NCBI GenBank assembly: GCA_965207495.1
Contig: OZ242287.1
Coordinates: 496,001-560,000 of the forward strand
Reading direction: 5' to 3'
DNA from: Bin5 sp965207495
GTDB taxonomy: Bacteria > Chloroflexota > Anaerolineae > Caldilineales > Caldilineaceae
Length of the DNA: 64,000 bases
The stretch's first letter is position 1. Each line of letters starts with the position of its first letter. The position numbers and the translations under genes were made by a program. This document shows, piece by piece, positions 1 through 8,155 of the stretch. The notes under the pieces were generated by a model. The model was not told the origin of the DNA, searched no databases, and worked only from the letters and a program-made list of their open reading frames with translations.

Positions 1-773
1 GCGGGCATCCGGCTGAGGCGGGCGACGAAGTCGGTCGCGTCTGTATAGGGGCGGGCGATCATGCCGTGGCGCTCGCCGTAGCGGGCGTTGATCATGCGGC
101 CTTCGCGGCCGGAGCAGTCGCCGGTCAGCGCGCCAGCCGCCAGCGGCGAATTGGCGCACAGTGCGACCACGACCGGCGCAATCAGACTGCCGAAATTGAG
201 CATATTGACCGCTTCGTCGCGGCTGATGTCGACGTGGGTCTGATCACTGGCAGTTACGGTGTACCAGATCCATTCCGCGCCCATGATGTCGGCGAGGGCG
301 TGGTAGCGCTGTTTGGGCGAGAGCAGGTCGCGTGTAGGCGGGGAGAGCGGCTGTACGCCGTACCCCAGCACGCGCCAGCCCAGCTTGGCTGCGGCCTGCA
401 CCAGCCGCTCCACCGCGCTGCGGAAGGCGCTTTCCAGCTCAAAAAGGGTGGCGTAGGGGCCGACGTTGAGCTCGATGGTGCCCTTGCCCACTTCGAGCGC
501 GTAGCTGTAGGCGGCGCCGTCGAGGCCGACGATAAGGTCGGTGTTGACGGCATCCCGCTTGACCTTCAATGGGGTGAGGGAAGCGTTTTCGCCCGTCTCT
601 CCCGTCAACAGGAGGGGCCACAGCCGGTCGATATCGGCGGCGCGGCCGGCCTGATCGACGACAGGGAATTCGGCTTCGCGGCCGACGGTGCGGGGGCCAT
701 CCAGCCGCTGGGGAAAGTGCGCGGCGAAGCGGTCGGCCAGGGCTTCGTATGCCCTTTGCAGTGAAGGCTCCAC
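1..773 (-). CDS. Glutamate-cysteine ligase, GCS2 type (3' end outside window)
   Basis: About 257 residues are visible from a GTG start at 773; the C-terminal part runs off the left edge. The N-terminal motif GREAEFPVVD and the later RDAVNTDLIVGLD and LEVGKGTIELNVGP stretches match the glutamate-binding part of the GCS2 (plant/EgtA-like) family, which joins glutamate to cysteine through a gamma-peptide bond in the cytoplasm, the first step towards glutathione-like or ergothioneine-type thiols. Family members are usually 370-450 residues, so roughly 60 percent is here. The start lies 5 bp downstream of the HAD hydrolase stop, so the gene is probably the third of a minus-strand operon. The GTG start is the first one after that stop; another start slightly downstream is possible. 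Which thiol is made cannot be told from the sequence. Confidence 0.8.
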   Translation of the reverse strand, partial: MEPSLQRAYEALADRFAAHFPQRLDGPRTVGREAEFPVVDQAGRAADIDRLWPLLLTGETGENASLTPLKVKRDAVNTDLIVGLDGAAYSYALEVGKGTIELNVGPYATLFELESAFRSAVERLVQAAAKLGWRVLGYGVQPLSPPTRDLLSPKQRYHALADIMGAEWIWYTVTASDQTHVDISRDEAVNMLNFGSLIAPVVVALCANSPLAAGALTGDCSGREGRMINARYGERHGMIARPYTDATDFVARLSRMP

Positions 774-778
774 TATGG

Positions 779-1576
779 CTAACCGAATTGGAGGGGCCTG
801 ATAGTGGCCGAGAGGCGCCGCACGATCGTGGGCAGCGCGGCGTATGTGTGGCAGACGGCATGGGCCTGCGTGGCGTCGCTGCCGCGGTCTTTGACGCCGG
901 TGAAGAGGATGGCGTTCATGCCGACCGACAGGGGGCCGACGATGTCGTTGCTCTCGCGGTCGCCGATATGGACAATCTGGTAGGGCGCGGCGCCCAGGCC
1001 GAGGGCGGCCTGCCGGAAGACCTCGGGCTCCGGTTTGGATGCGCCGATCTCGTCCGAAAAGAGCATGTAGTTGAAGTAGCGCAGCAGGCCCTGGCGTTGC
1101 AGAAGGTAGCGCAGCCCGCGGCCGGTTGTGTGGATGGTGTCAGAGATGATGCCCAGCTTGTAGTGCAGTGAAAGCTCGTCAAGGGCGGCATGCACGCCCG
1201 GCGTAAAGTCCGGTTGGATGCGCACCTCCATCGTTTCGATCTCGCGTACCAGATCATCGACCTCGCGCATGAGTCGGGAGAACCGTCCCGGGCCCGGCCG
1301 CAGACCGAGGAATTCGTAGGCGTCGTACATGCGGGCTGCTATGCCCGGCGTATGCAGTTCCTCGTGCCAGGCGTGCTGGAAACTCTCGTTGGCGTGTTGG
1401 TAGGCCTGCACCGCCTGCTCGTAGGCGATCTCCGGATGCTTCTGGGTCACGTGGCTGGCGAACAGCTCGATGCGCGCATCGGATTTGCTGGGCAGGCCCA
1501 TAGCCTGCCGCTTCGGCTCATCCGAATCGTCGATGGCGATTGTGTCCCAGAAGTCGAATGTGATGGCTTCAATCAT
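779..1576 (-). CDS. HAD-superfamily hydrolase
   Basis: The 265-residue product has all four haloacid-dehalogenase motifs: DFWDT near the N-terminus (nucleophile Asp in motif I), IISDT (motif II), the Lys of ASKPEPEVF (motif III) and HIGDRESND (motif IV). An alpha-helical cap lies between motifs I and II, as in subfamily I enzymes. These are soluble Mg-dependent phosphatases or dehalogenases; the substrate is not predictable. The frame extends far upstream, but that part overlaps the aminotransferase gene in another frame and is Arg/Pro-rich nonsense, so ATG 1576 (MIEAITFDFWDT) is chosen. The gene sits 25 bp after the aminotransferase and 5 bp before the GCS2 gene, which suggests co-transcription. 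Confidence 0.85.
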   Translation of the reverse strand: MIEAITFDFWDTIAIDDSDEPKRQAMGLPSKSDARIELFASHVTQKHPEIAYEQAVQAYQHANESFQHAWHEELHTPGIAARMYDAYEFLGLRPGPGRFSRLMREVDDLVREIETMEVRIQPDFTPGVHAALDELSLHYKLGIISDTIHTTGRGLRYLLQRQGLLRYFNYMLFSDEIGASKPEPEVFRQAALGLGAAPYQIVHIGDRESNDIVGPLSVGMNAILFTGVKDRGSDATQAHAVCHTYAALPTIVRRLSATIRPLQFG

Positions 1577-1601
1577 GACTTCACTGGCCAGTGGCCAAAG
1601 A

Positions 1602-2765
1602 TCAGCGGTTGTGAGCTGCTGTTGAATTCTGCTTTCGGGTCGGCAGATGATCGATCTGGGCCATGGCTTCGAGAAAGCGGGCGTTTTCCTCCGGCGGCCT
1701 GGCCGCGATGCGAATATGCTCGGGCAGGCCGAACGAGGTGCAATCGCGTACGAACATCCGCTCAGCGACCAGCCGGTCGCGCACCGCCTTGGCGTCCCCC
1801 ACCGGCAGCAGGAAGTAGCTGACGGTCGTCGGCAGGGGCGCGTAGCCGCAAGCGCGCAGACCATCCTGCAGATCCCGGAGATCCTTGCGCAGGCGCGTGG
1901 TCGTCTCTTCGCGCCAGTCCATCTCATCCAGCGCCACCAGTCCGGCCAGTTGGGCGACGCCGTTGACGCTCCACGGCGGCTGCACCTGCTGCAAGCGTTC
2001 GACGATCGACGGGGCTGCCAGCAGGTAACCGAGACGCAGCCCGCCCAGCGCGAAATCCTTCGTCATCGAGCGCAGGACGACGCAGCCCGGCCCGCGCGCT
2101 CGACCTGAGTTGCCATTCGTGCCTGCCATAACCCACTGCGCCGCGCTCCAGGGGTCTTCGGTGAACTCGGCGTAGGCCTCATCGATGACCCAGAGGGCAT
2201 TGGGCGCGCCTTCCCACAGATAGCGCAACTCGCCCGGTGACAGGTACTCGCCCGTGGGGTTATTCGGATTGCAGATGAAGACAAGCCAGGGCGAGGCCGT
2301 CTCCAACGCCTGTCGCGTTTGCGCCAGCGTCGTGCCGCCCGGTGCGTAGCTGCGGCGTCTGATACGATGCCAGCCGGGCAGGGCAAGATGGATGGGATGC
2401 CCCCCCGCCATGATGACGCCGTCGGCGTACTCGCTAAAAGTGGGCGACAGAATGGCGGCCTGTCGCTGGAATCCGTAGGCGTGCGCCAGCAGCCAGATCA
2501 GGTCGGCGGTGCCATTCCCCACCATGACAGCGTCCGCCGGCAGGCCGTGGTAAGCGCCGATCTTTTCGCGCAGGCGCTGGCTGCGGCTGTCCGGGTAGCG
2601 GGCCAGGAAAGAGCGGCTGATCTCGCTCTCAACGGCTTCCACTACCGACGCCGGCGGGCCATACGGGTTGATGTTCGACGAAAAGTAGATGACTTCGGAG
2701 GGGTCCAGCCCCAGTGCATCCAGCTCAGCGTAGTCGGGTGTACCGTGTATCGACGTGGTTGGCAT
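1602..2765 (-). CDS. PLP-dependent class I/II aminotransferase, HisC/CobD-like
   Basis: A 387-residue fold-type I PLP enzyme. SSNINPYGPP near residue 30 resembles the N-terminal SxNxNPxGPP signature of threonine-phosphate decarboxylase (CobD) and histidinol-phosphate aminotransferase (HisC). VGNGTADLIWLL is the cofactor phosphate region, FICNPNNPTGEYL and VIDEAYAEF hold the Asn and Asp that contact PLP, and SMTKDFALGGLRLGY contains the Schiff-base lysine. No histidine or cobalamin gene is adjacent, so HisC and CobD cannot be separated by context. It is the promoter-proximal member of the minus-strand set with the HAD hydrolase and the GCS2 ligase; an aminotransferase-phosphatase pair would fit a phosphorylated amino-acid intermediate, but that is inference. 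Confidence 0.8.
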   Translation of the reverse strand: MPTTSIHGTPDYAELDALGLDPSEVIYFSSNINPYGPPASVVEAVESEISRSFLARYPDSRSQRLREKIGAYHGLPADAVMVGNGTADLIWLLAHAYGFQRQAAILSPTFSEYADGVIMAGGHPIHLALPGWHRIRRRSYAPGGTTLAQTRQALETASPWLVFICNPNNPTGEYLSPGELRYLWEGAPNALWVIDEAYAEFTEDPWSAAQWVMAGTNGNSGRARGPGCVVLRSMTKDFALGGLRLGYLLAAPSIVERLQQVQPPWSVNGVAQLAGLVALDEMDWREETTTRLRKDLRDLQDGLRACGYAPLPTTVSYFLLPVGDAKAVRDRLVAERMFVRDCTSFGLPEHIRIAARPPEENARFLEAMAQIDHLPTRKQNSTAAHNR

Positions 2766-2775
2766 AGCGTCGGGT

Positions 2776-2806
2776 CGTTTTCAGTCGTCAGTTTTCAGCT
2801 TTTAGT
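2776..2806. repeat. Intergenic AAAACT heptad repeat, copy 1
   Basis: Read on the minus strand, this spacer carries a run of imperfect 7-bp units of the type GAAAACT. The same A-rich heptads occur in at least four other gene-end spacers here (about 9251, 13873, 16246 and 29901). It lies in the 244-bp gap between the divergently transcribed aminotransferase and YbaK-like genes; nothing else was recognised in that gap. Confidence 0.5.
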
Positions 2807-3009
2807 AACACTTTTCTCGCGCCAGAGTTCACCAAAAATCGACAGCAAAAAACCAGACTGTGGGGGCGCGATTCCCAATTCAGACCGTCGCAAAGTATGC
2901 TAACACAACGGGAAGCTGCGCGCCACTTGCGGCGCGATTCAGCCCTGATCCGTTTGCGTATCCCCTGGTGTACTGGTACATTTCAAACATCGTGTAGACG
3001 CACCCAAAG

Positions 3010-3525
3010 ATGACGGAAATCCCTATGCGCACACCGGACGATCTGCAGCAGTTTATTGAAGAAAACGGGATCGAAGCCCAGCTATTGCGTGAAATTGGCG
3101 ATACGCCCACCGTGCCGGCTGCCGCCGCAGCCCTCGGCGTGGAACCCGACCGCATTCTCAAAACGCTGCTGTTTCTGGCCCAAAAACCGGGCGACCGGGA
3201 GGCGCCGCCGGCCCCGTTCGTCGTCATCAGCCACGGCGAACACCGCGTCGAGAAACGCCCGCTGGCCGACCTGCGCGGGGTGGGCATCAAACGCATTAAG
3301 CTGGCCTCGCCGGATGTCGTGCTGCAGCTGCTCGGATATCCGGCCGGCGGCGTGCCGCCGTTCGGCCATTGCACGGCTGTTGAGGTCCTGCTGGACAGCT
3401 CGATCGCGGATCTTGAGCCCGGGTTCGTCTACGCCGGCGGCGGCGACGACAGGACGATGCTGCAGCTGACGGTCGAAGAGCTGACGCGGGTGGTCCAGCC
3501 GCAGATAATCTCTCTGAGCGTCTGA
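3010..3525 (+). CDS. YbaK/ProX-type aminoacyl-tRNA deacylase domain protein
   Basis: A 171-residue single-domain protein of the YbaK/EbsC fold. The conserved lysine of RILKTLLF (about residue 51) and the GGVPPFGH loop (about residues 115-122) are the family landmarks that line the substrate pocket. Known members hydrolyse mischarged aminoacyl-tRNAs, such as Cys-tRNA(Pro) or Ala-tRNA(Pro), in trans; which substrate this one uses cannot be read. The start at 3010 (MTEIP) is kept, although the ATG at 3025 (MRTPDDL) is equally plausible. It runs codirectionally with the following MDR dehydrogenase (20-bp gap), but no functional link is evident. Confidence 0.85.
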   Translation: MTEIPMRTPDDLQQFIEENGIEAQLLREIGDTPTVPAAAAALGVEPDRILKTLLFLAQKPGDREAPPAPFVVISHGEHRVEKRPLADLRGVGIKRIKLASPDVVLQLLGYPAGGVPPFGHCTAVEVLLDSSIADLEPGFVYAGGGDDRTMLQLTVEELTRVVQPQIISLSV

Positions 3526-3544
3526 GACACCCCGGGACTTTCTT

Positions 3545-4597
3545 ATGACACGGACAGGACAGGCAGTCGTAACGGCAGGGAAAGCGTTCAGCATCGGCGA
3601 ATATGGCGTGCCCGACCCCGCGCCCGGTACGGTGTTGCTGCGGCAGGAACTGGCCGGCATTTGCGGCACAGACATTCACAACTGGCAGAAGGGGATCGAG
3701 CCGGCAACGATGATGGGGCATGAGAACGTCGGCATCATCGAAGCCCTGGGAAAAGGCGTGTCCAGCGACTATAACGGCACCCCGGTCAGAGAGGGAGACC
3801 GTGTCGTCTTCCACCCCCGCAATAACATCCAGTCCTACGGTTTTGGCGGCGAGGACAGGCCCTTCAGCGGCGGGTTCGCAGACTACATCTATCTGTTCGA
3901 CCCGGAGACGTGCATGATCAAGTCGGACAAGCCGCCGCAGGTGGGCGTGCTGGCCGAACCCTTTACCGTCGGCGTGCATGCTGCGCTGCGCGGCGGCGTG
4001 AAAATCGGCGATACTGTCATTGTGCAGGGCGCGGGCCCGATCGGCATGATGTGTCTGATCGCGGCCCGGATCAGCGGCGCGGGCCGCCTGATCGTCATCG
4101 GCGGTCCGGCCGGCCGCCTGGCGCTGGCGCGCAAGCTCGGCGCGCATGAAACGGTCGACATTGACGCGGTTCCCGACGCGGATGAGCGCAGGGAGATTGC
4201 GCTGGGGATGACGCCGGGCCGCGCCGGCGCCGACGTCGTGATCGAGGCCGCGGGCTTTCTGCCGGCCTTCCCCGAAGGGCTGGAGCTGGTGAAGGAGGAT
4301 GGCGTCTACGTCGAGGTCGGCCACTTTGTCGACGTCGGCACGATCGAGGTAAACCCGCACCGGCACTTTCTGCGCCCCAATCTGCGCCTAGAGGGCGTGC
4401 GCGGCAGCCGCTTCCATCATTTCGTGCGCGCGGTGGCCGTCATGGAAAGCGCTGAGATCGACTTCGCCGCCGTGATCAGCCACGTCCTGCCCTTGGAGCG
4501 GGTGAAGGAAGGGTTCGGCGCGCTCGACAGCGGCTATATGCTGGACGGGAAGACGGCTTTCAAGATTGCGGTGCGGGGGGCGTTTGGAGCCTCCTGA
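3545..4597 (+). CDS. MDR-family alcohol/sorbitol-type dehydrogenase, copy 1
   Basis: A 350-residue medium-chain dehydrogenase/reductase. Catalytic-zinc candidates are Cys40 in GICGTDIHNW and His59/Glu60 in MMGHENVG. The nucleotide-binding Rossmann motif is VQGAGPIGMM. The four-cysteine structural-zinc loop of classical alcohol dehydrogenases is absent: that position reads DRPFSGGFADYIYL. It presumably oxidises or reduces a polyol or alcohol with NAD(P); the substrate is unknown. It is followed 157 bp later by a very similar paralogue, so the pair is a tandem duplication. The reading frame is intact and GC-rich like the neighbours. No strong Shine-Dalgarno sequence precedes this ATG, unlike copy 2. 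Confidence 0.85.
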   Translation: MTRTGQAVVTAGKAFSIGEYGVPDPAPGTVLLRQELAGICGTDIHNWQKGIEPATMMGHENVGIIEALGKGVSSDYNGTPVREGDRVVFHPRNNIQSYGFGGEDRPFSGGFADYIYLFDPETCMIKSDKPPQVGVLAEPFTVGVHAALRGGVKIGDTVIVQGAGPIGMMCLIAARISGAGRLIVIGGPAGRLALARKLGAHETVDIDAVPDADERREIALGMTPGRAGADVVIEAAGFLPAFPEGLELVKEDGVYVEVGHFVDVGTIEVNPHRHFLRPNLRLEGVRGSRFHHFVRAVAVMESAEIDFAAVISHVLPLERVKEGFGALDSGYMLDGKTAFKIAVRGAFGAS

Positions 4598-4600
4598 GGA

Positions 4601-4651
4601 CTATTTCACGCCAAATTTTTCGAATTCGACCGCGATGTCGTCCAGCAGTTC
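4601..4651 (-). pseudogene. Possible C-terminal gene remnant between the duplicated dehydrogenases
   Basis: On the minus strand this short open stretch reads ELLDDIAVEFEKFGVK followed by a stop, with a stop also just upstream. It has protein-like composition but is too short to assign to a family. It may be the surviving end of a gene lost when the dehydrogenase was duplicated. Nothing else is recognised in the 157-bp gap apart from the ribosome-binding site of the next gene. Confidence 0.2.
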
Positions 4652-4754
4652 CTACTGTTCTATCCCACTGCGTTCGGTGGTGGCGGATTCGGCGCAGGTA
4701 GCTTGGACGCGGGTCCTCGCGCTGAGTGCAGAGTAAACTTTCAAGGAGATAAAG

Positions 4755-5813
4755 ATGACAAGGGTAGGACTGGCGGTTACTACAGAAGGGAAAGAGTTCA
4801 GCATCGGCGAATACACCGTACCGGACCCCGCGCCGGGCACAGTTCTGCTGCGGCAGGAGCTGTGCGGTATCTGCGGCACCGATATTCACAACTGGCAGAA
4901 GGGGATCGAGCCGGCAACGATGCTGGGCCACGAGAACGTCGGCATCATCGAAGCCCTCGGCAAAGGTCTGACCACCGACTTCAACGGTACCCCGGTCAAA
5001 GAGGGCGACCGGGTGGTCTTTCATCCCCGCAACGGCGGCATGATCTACGGCTACCGCAGCGCGGATGAGCCTTTCAGCGGCGGCTTCGCCGACTACATCT
5101 ACCTGTCCGACCCGGATTCGTGCATGATCAAGTTCGAGGCGCCGCCGCAGGTGGGTGTCCTGGCCGAACCGTTCACGGTCGGCGTGCATTGCGCGCTGCG
5201 CGGCGACATAAAGATCGGCGATACGGTCATCGTGCAGGGGTCCGGCCCGATCGGCATGATGTGTCTCATCGCGGCCAAAATCAGCGGCGCGGGTCGCCTC
5301 ATCGTCATCGGCGGACCGGCAGGCCGCTTGGAGCTCGCCCGCAAACTGGGCGCGCACGAGACGATCGATATCATGTCTGTGCCCGACGCGGACGAGCGCC
5401 GGGAGATGGCGTTGGGGATGACGCCGGGCCGCGCCGGCGCCGACGTCGTGATCGAGGCCGCGGGTTTTCTGCCCGCCTTCCCCGAAGGGCTGGAGCTGGT
5501 GAAAGAGGACGGCGTCTTCGTCGAGGTCGGCCATTTTGTCGACGTCGGCACGATCGAGGTTAACCCACACCGGCACTTCCTGCGCCCCAATCTACGGCTG
5601 GAAGGCGTATGGGGCAGCCGTTACCATCATTTCACACGTGCGGTGGCAGTGCTACAGAACAGTGACGTCGACTTCGGCGCCATGATCAGCCATGTCCTGC
5701 CTCTGGAGCGGGTGCCCGAAGGCTTCGATGCGCTCGACGGCGGCTATGAGCTGGACGGGAAGACGGCGTATAAGATCGCGGTCAGGGGTTCGTTTGGGGT
5801 GGACGTTGGTTGA
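4755..5813 (+). CDS. MDR-family alcohol/sorbitol-type dehydrogenase, copy 2
   Basis: A 352-residue paralogue of the gene at 3545-4597, with long identical stretches including GICGTDIHNW, GHENVGIIEALGKG and the Rossmann motif VQGSGPIGMM. It likewise lacks the structural-zinc cysteines. Differences cluster around the active-site approach (GGMIYGYRSADEP here against NNIQSYGFGGEDRP in copy 1), consistent with altered substrate preference after duplication; that is inference. The start is well supported by AAGGAGAT about 5 bp before ATG 4755. A rho-independent terminator lies about 150 bp downstream. Confidence 0.85.
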   Translation: MTRVGLAVTTEGKEFSIGEYTVPDPAPGTVLLRQELCGICGTDIHNWQKGIEPATMLGHENVGIIEALGKGLTTDFNGTPVKEGDRVVFHPRNGGMIYGYRSADEPFSGGFADYIYLSDPDSCMIKFEAPPQVGVLAEPFTVGVHCALRGDIKIGDTVIVQGSGPIGMMCLIAAKISGAGRLIVIGGPAGRLELARKLGAHETIDIMSVPDADERREMALGMTPGRAGADVVIEAAGFLPAFPEGLELVKEDGVFVEVGHFVDVGTIEVNPHRHFLRPNLRLEGVWGSRYHHFTRAVAVLQNSDVDFGAMISHVLPLERVPEGFDALDGGYELDGKTAYKIAVRGSFGVDVG

Positions 5814-5959
5814 GGGGGTTCTTGTCTGTGGCCGGGGATGTAGGCGCAGATGCGGGGCTTCTGCGTGAAGTCCTTGGCTGCAATGCGACTTGGGGATAGG
5901 TGCGAATCGATTTTTCAAGTGATCGCACCTTGTCCTGGAAAACTGAGATAGCTCGCCCA

Positions 5960-5990
5960 GGCGGCCCGGCAGTTTCATGGCCGCCTTTTT
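5960..5990 (+). terminator. Rho-independent terminator after the tandem dehydrogenases
   Basis: GGCGGCC (5960-5966) and GGCCGCC (5979-5985) form a perfect 7-bp GC stem with a 12-nt loop, followed directly by TTTTT (5986-5990). It terminates the plus-strand dehydrogenase transcript and overlaps the last codons of the convergent methyltransferase gene. Confidence 0.75.
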
Positions 5991-7297
5991 CTATCCCCCG
6001 CCACCTTGCGCGCGACGAGCGCATATACCCCCTTAACAATCCGCTTCCCCGTCGCAAACTCCAACGGATCGGCCATCTCAGCGTCGGGCAGAAAGCGGGG
6101 GTCAGCCGCCAACTGGTCTAGCGATGTTGCCTCGAGCTGTTGGAGCGTATCCGTATCGTAAAAACGCAACGCCGGCGCGTCGACCTGCCATTGCCCGTGC
6201 GCGGTCAGGACGGCGGTCATGTCCTCGTGATCGTAAGGCCACTCCCAGGTGGTCCGTCCCTGTACGCTGCGCAGCGGTGACGTGCGCGTGAACTGATCCG
6301 GCACGCCTGAGACGATCAGCAGCGGCGCATCCTCTTTCAGCGCCCTGTGCAGCCGCTCCAGCCCGAGCCGCAGCTCGATCGGGTCCATGCACAGCAGCGA
6401 AAAGAAGCAGCAGGCCCCGTCGAAGGCGTTCGTTTCCTCCAGTTCCACCAGTGCCATCTGGCGAAAGTCCTGCCCCGGCACAGCCTGCCGGGCCTCGGCG
6501 ATCATCTGCGCCGACGGGTCGATACCGGTTACGCGCTGTCCCGCGGCTGCCAGCGCGACCGCGATCGGTTCGCCGTGCCCGCAGCCGACCTCCAGTACGC
6601 GGCCACCGGCGGGCACCATCCCCAGCCAGCCCTCGAACGCCTCCCTGAAGAACGGTTCGGCCAGGTAGTCGTGGCTGTAGTCGCTGCCGAGCGCGTCATA
6701 GGCAGCCGCGTTGACGCGGCTGCTGAAACTGTTCACTTCCGAGCCAGCCGCGGCCTCCGCTGTACTGACCGGGCCGGTTTCAGGCCAATGGTGCTCCAGC
6801 GCATGGCGCAACTCCTCGTCAAACGCCTCGCCGAAGCGCTGCAGCTCCTCGCCGCTGATCCGGTCCAGGGCGAAGGTGATGGCGGAGCCGTCGCGGGGGC
6901 CGCCGTCGGTCAGCCCGCTGACGGTCAGCTGCAATGTCACCTGATAGGTCGGGTTGCCCTGCGCGTCGGCAGCGCCGGCGCGCGCCATCAGCAGCGCCGG
7001 CGGGCAGCCGCTGCGCCAGGTCGCGTAGGGTGTCGCACCGTTGAGCAGCTGTTTGATCGGTTCGGCGCAGCGCCAACCGTCGACCTGCAGGATGTGACGC
7101 AGATATGTCAGCGGCGCGCCCGCCAGCCCATAGCTGATCCCCACCCAGACTGCGTCGCTGGCCGCACATTCGGCATCCCCCAGCACCAGGCGCACGTGTT
7201 GACTGACCGCGGCCGGCGCCCAGGGGCGGACCATGAGCTCGAGCACGGCGCGCGGGCCGTCCGGGTCGGTGGGGGCCTGCTGGCGGAGGTGGGCCAT
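5975..7297 (-). CDS. SAM-dependent methyltransferase with unassigned N-terminal domain
   Basis: A 440-residue protein. The C-terminal half contains a class I SAM-binding fold: VLEVGCGHGEP is motif I (glycine loop), VTGIDPSAQMI motif II, and FDGACCFFSLLCMD the post-motif region. It resembles ubiquinone/menaquinone-type small-molecule methyltransferases. The first 180 or so residues form a separate domain that I do not recognise. The stop lies inside the terminator hairpin of the convergent operon. Immediately upstream (16-bp gap) is a sugar isomerase, so it may be co-transcribed with the catabolic genes. Substrate unknown. Confidence 0.7.
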   Translation of the reverse strand: MAHLRQQAPTDPDGPRAVLELMVRPWAPAAVSQHVRLVLGDAECAASDAVWVGISYGLAGAPLTYLRHILQVDGWRCAEPIKQLLNGATPYATWRSGCPPALLMARAGAADAQGNPTYQVTLQLTVSGLTDGGPRDGSAITFALDRISGEELQRFGEAFDEELRHALEHHWPETGPVSTAEAAAGSEVNSFSSRVNAAAYDALGSDYSHDYLAEPFFREAFEGWLGMVPAGGRVLEVGCGHGEPIAVALAAAGQRVTGIDPSAQMIAEARQAVPGQDFRQMALVELEETNAFDGACCFFSLLCMDPIELRLGLERLHRALKEDAPLLIVSGVPDQFTRTSPLRSVQGRTTWEWPYDHEDMTAVLTAHGQWQVDAPALRFYDTDTLQQLEATSLDQLAADPRFLPDAEMADPLEFATGKRIVKGVYALVARKVAGDRKRRP

Positions 7298-7312
7298 GAG
7301 CCTGAATTGTGG

Positions 7313-8089
7313 TCAGTTGTTCGTGTCGGAATAGTTGTCGAGCCAGCGCAGCAGCGTCGCGGCGTCGCGCAGGAAGGCCTCCGGCGCGTCCTCCTCTACG
7401 AACTCCAGCAGCGCGTAGCGCGTGCGCTCGGGATCCGCCGCGTGGGCCAGATAGTCTCGCCAGAGGTCCTCGCCTTCTGCCAGGGGGCGGCGTTCACCGG
7501 TCTGCAGATGCCAGTGGAAAACGTGCAGATTCTCCAGCCAGGGCCGCACCATCTCCAATCCGGCGAGGTTGTCGGCGTGTGCAGAGAAGCGGGGCGGCTG
7601 CCACAGCGAGCGCACGTTGGCGTGATCTACGCTCTGCAGCAGACGCAGGGCGGCCGCGTTCGTGTCGGTGAGCGTGTTGCCATGGAACTCGTAGACGATG
7701 CCGATCTGCTCGGCCTCGGCCAGGTCGGCGATGCGGCGGCTGTCCATTACGACTTGCTGAAAGTAGGCCTCGTCCGCATCGTCGCTGCCTTGGTTTCCAG
7801 GCCATACGCGAATCTGCGGCGCGCCCAGCGCAACCGCCGAGGCCAGCACCGCTTCGAAGGGTCCCGTTTCAGGGTGGCCGACGCGGTAGTAGGAGCCGTA
7901 GGCCGCCACGTGCAGACCGGCGTCGGCGCCCATGCGGGCGACAGCTTGCGCCTGCGCTTCATCCCCGTGTGGGACGTGGACATCCCCACCCCACTCGACC
8001 GCGGCCAGGCCGGCCTGCGTCACCAGGACGATGATCTTTTCTACGGAGAGCTGGCGAAAGGTGATCGAGACGAGTCCGGGCAAAAACAT
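7313..8089 (-). CDS. Sugar phosphate isomerase/epimerase (xylose-isomerase-like TIM barrel) A
   Basis: A 258-residue TIM-barrel protein of the AP-endonuclease-2 / xylose-isomerase-like family. GLAAVEWGGDVHVPHGD marks the first strands, and the Glu of IVYEFHGN and the His of LHVFHWH are candidate metal ligands. Members isomerise or epimerise free or phosphorylated sugars and inositol derivatives using a divalent metal. AGGA lies a suitable distance before ATG 8089. It is the first of five members of this family in a 10-kb region with dehydrogenases and a GH88 enzyme, which points to degradation of oxidised sugars. The exact reaction cannot be called. Confidence 0.75.
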   Translation of the reverse strand: MFLPGLVSITFRQLSVEKIIVLVTQAGLAAVEWGGDVHVPHGDEAQAQAVARMGADAGLHVAAYGSYYRVGHPETGPFEAVLASAVALGAPQIRVWPGNQGSDDADEAYFQQVVMDSRRIADLAEAEQIGIVYEFHGNTLTDTNAAALRLLQSVDHANVRSLWQPPRFSAHADNLAGLEMVRPWLENLHVFHWHLQTGERRPLAEGEDLWRDYLAHAADPERTRYALLEFVEEDAPEAFLRDAATLLRWLDNYSDTNN

Positions 8090-8155
8090 AGGTATTCCTG
8101 TCGGGGAAGGAGACCGCCCGCCTATCCCGCCCGCGCGACCAGTAGACGGTCCGCG

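Noticed and set aside
66..764. Plus-strand open frame of 232 codons at the left edge
   Set aside because: It lies opposite the GCS2-type ligase, whose minus-strand translation has family motifs; the plus-strand product has no coherent domain.
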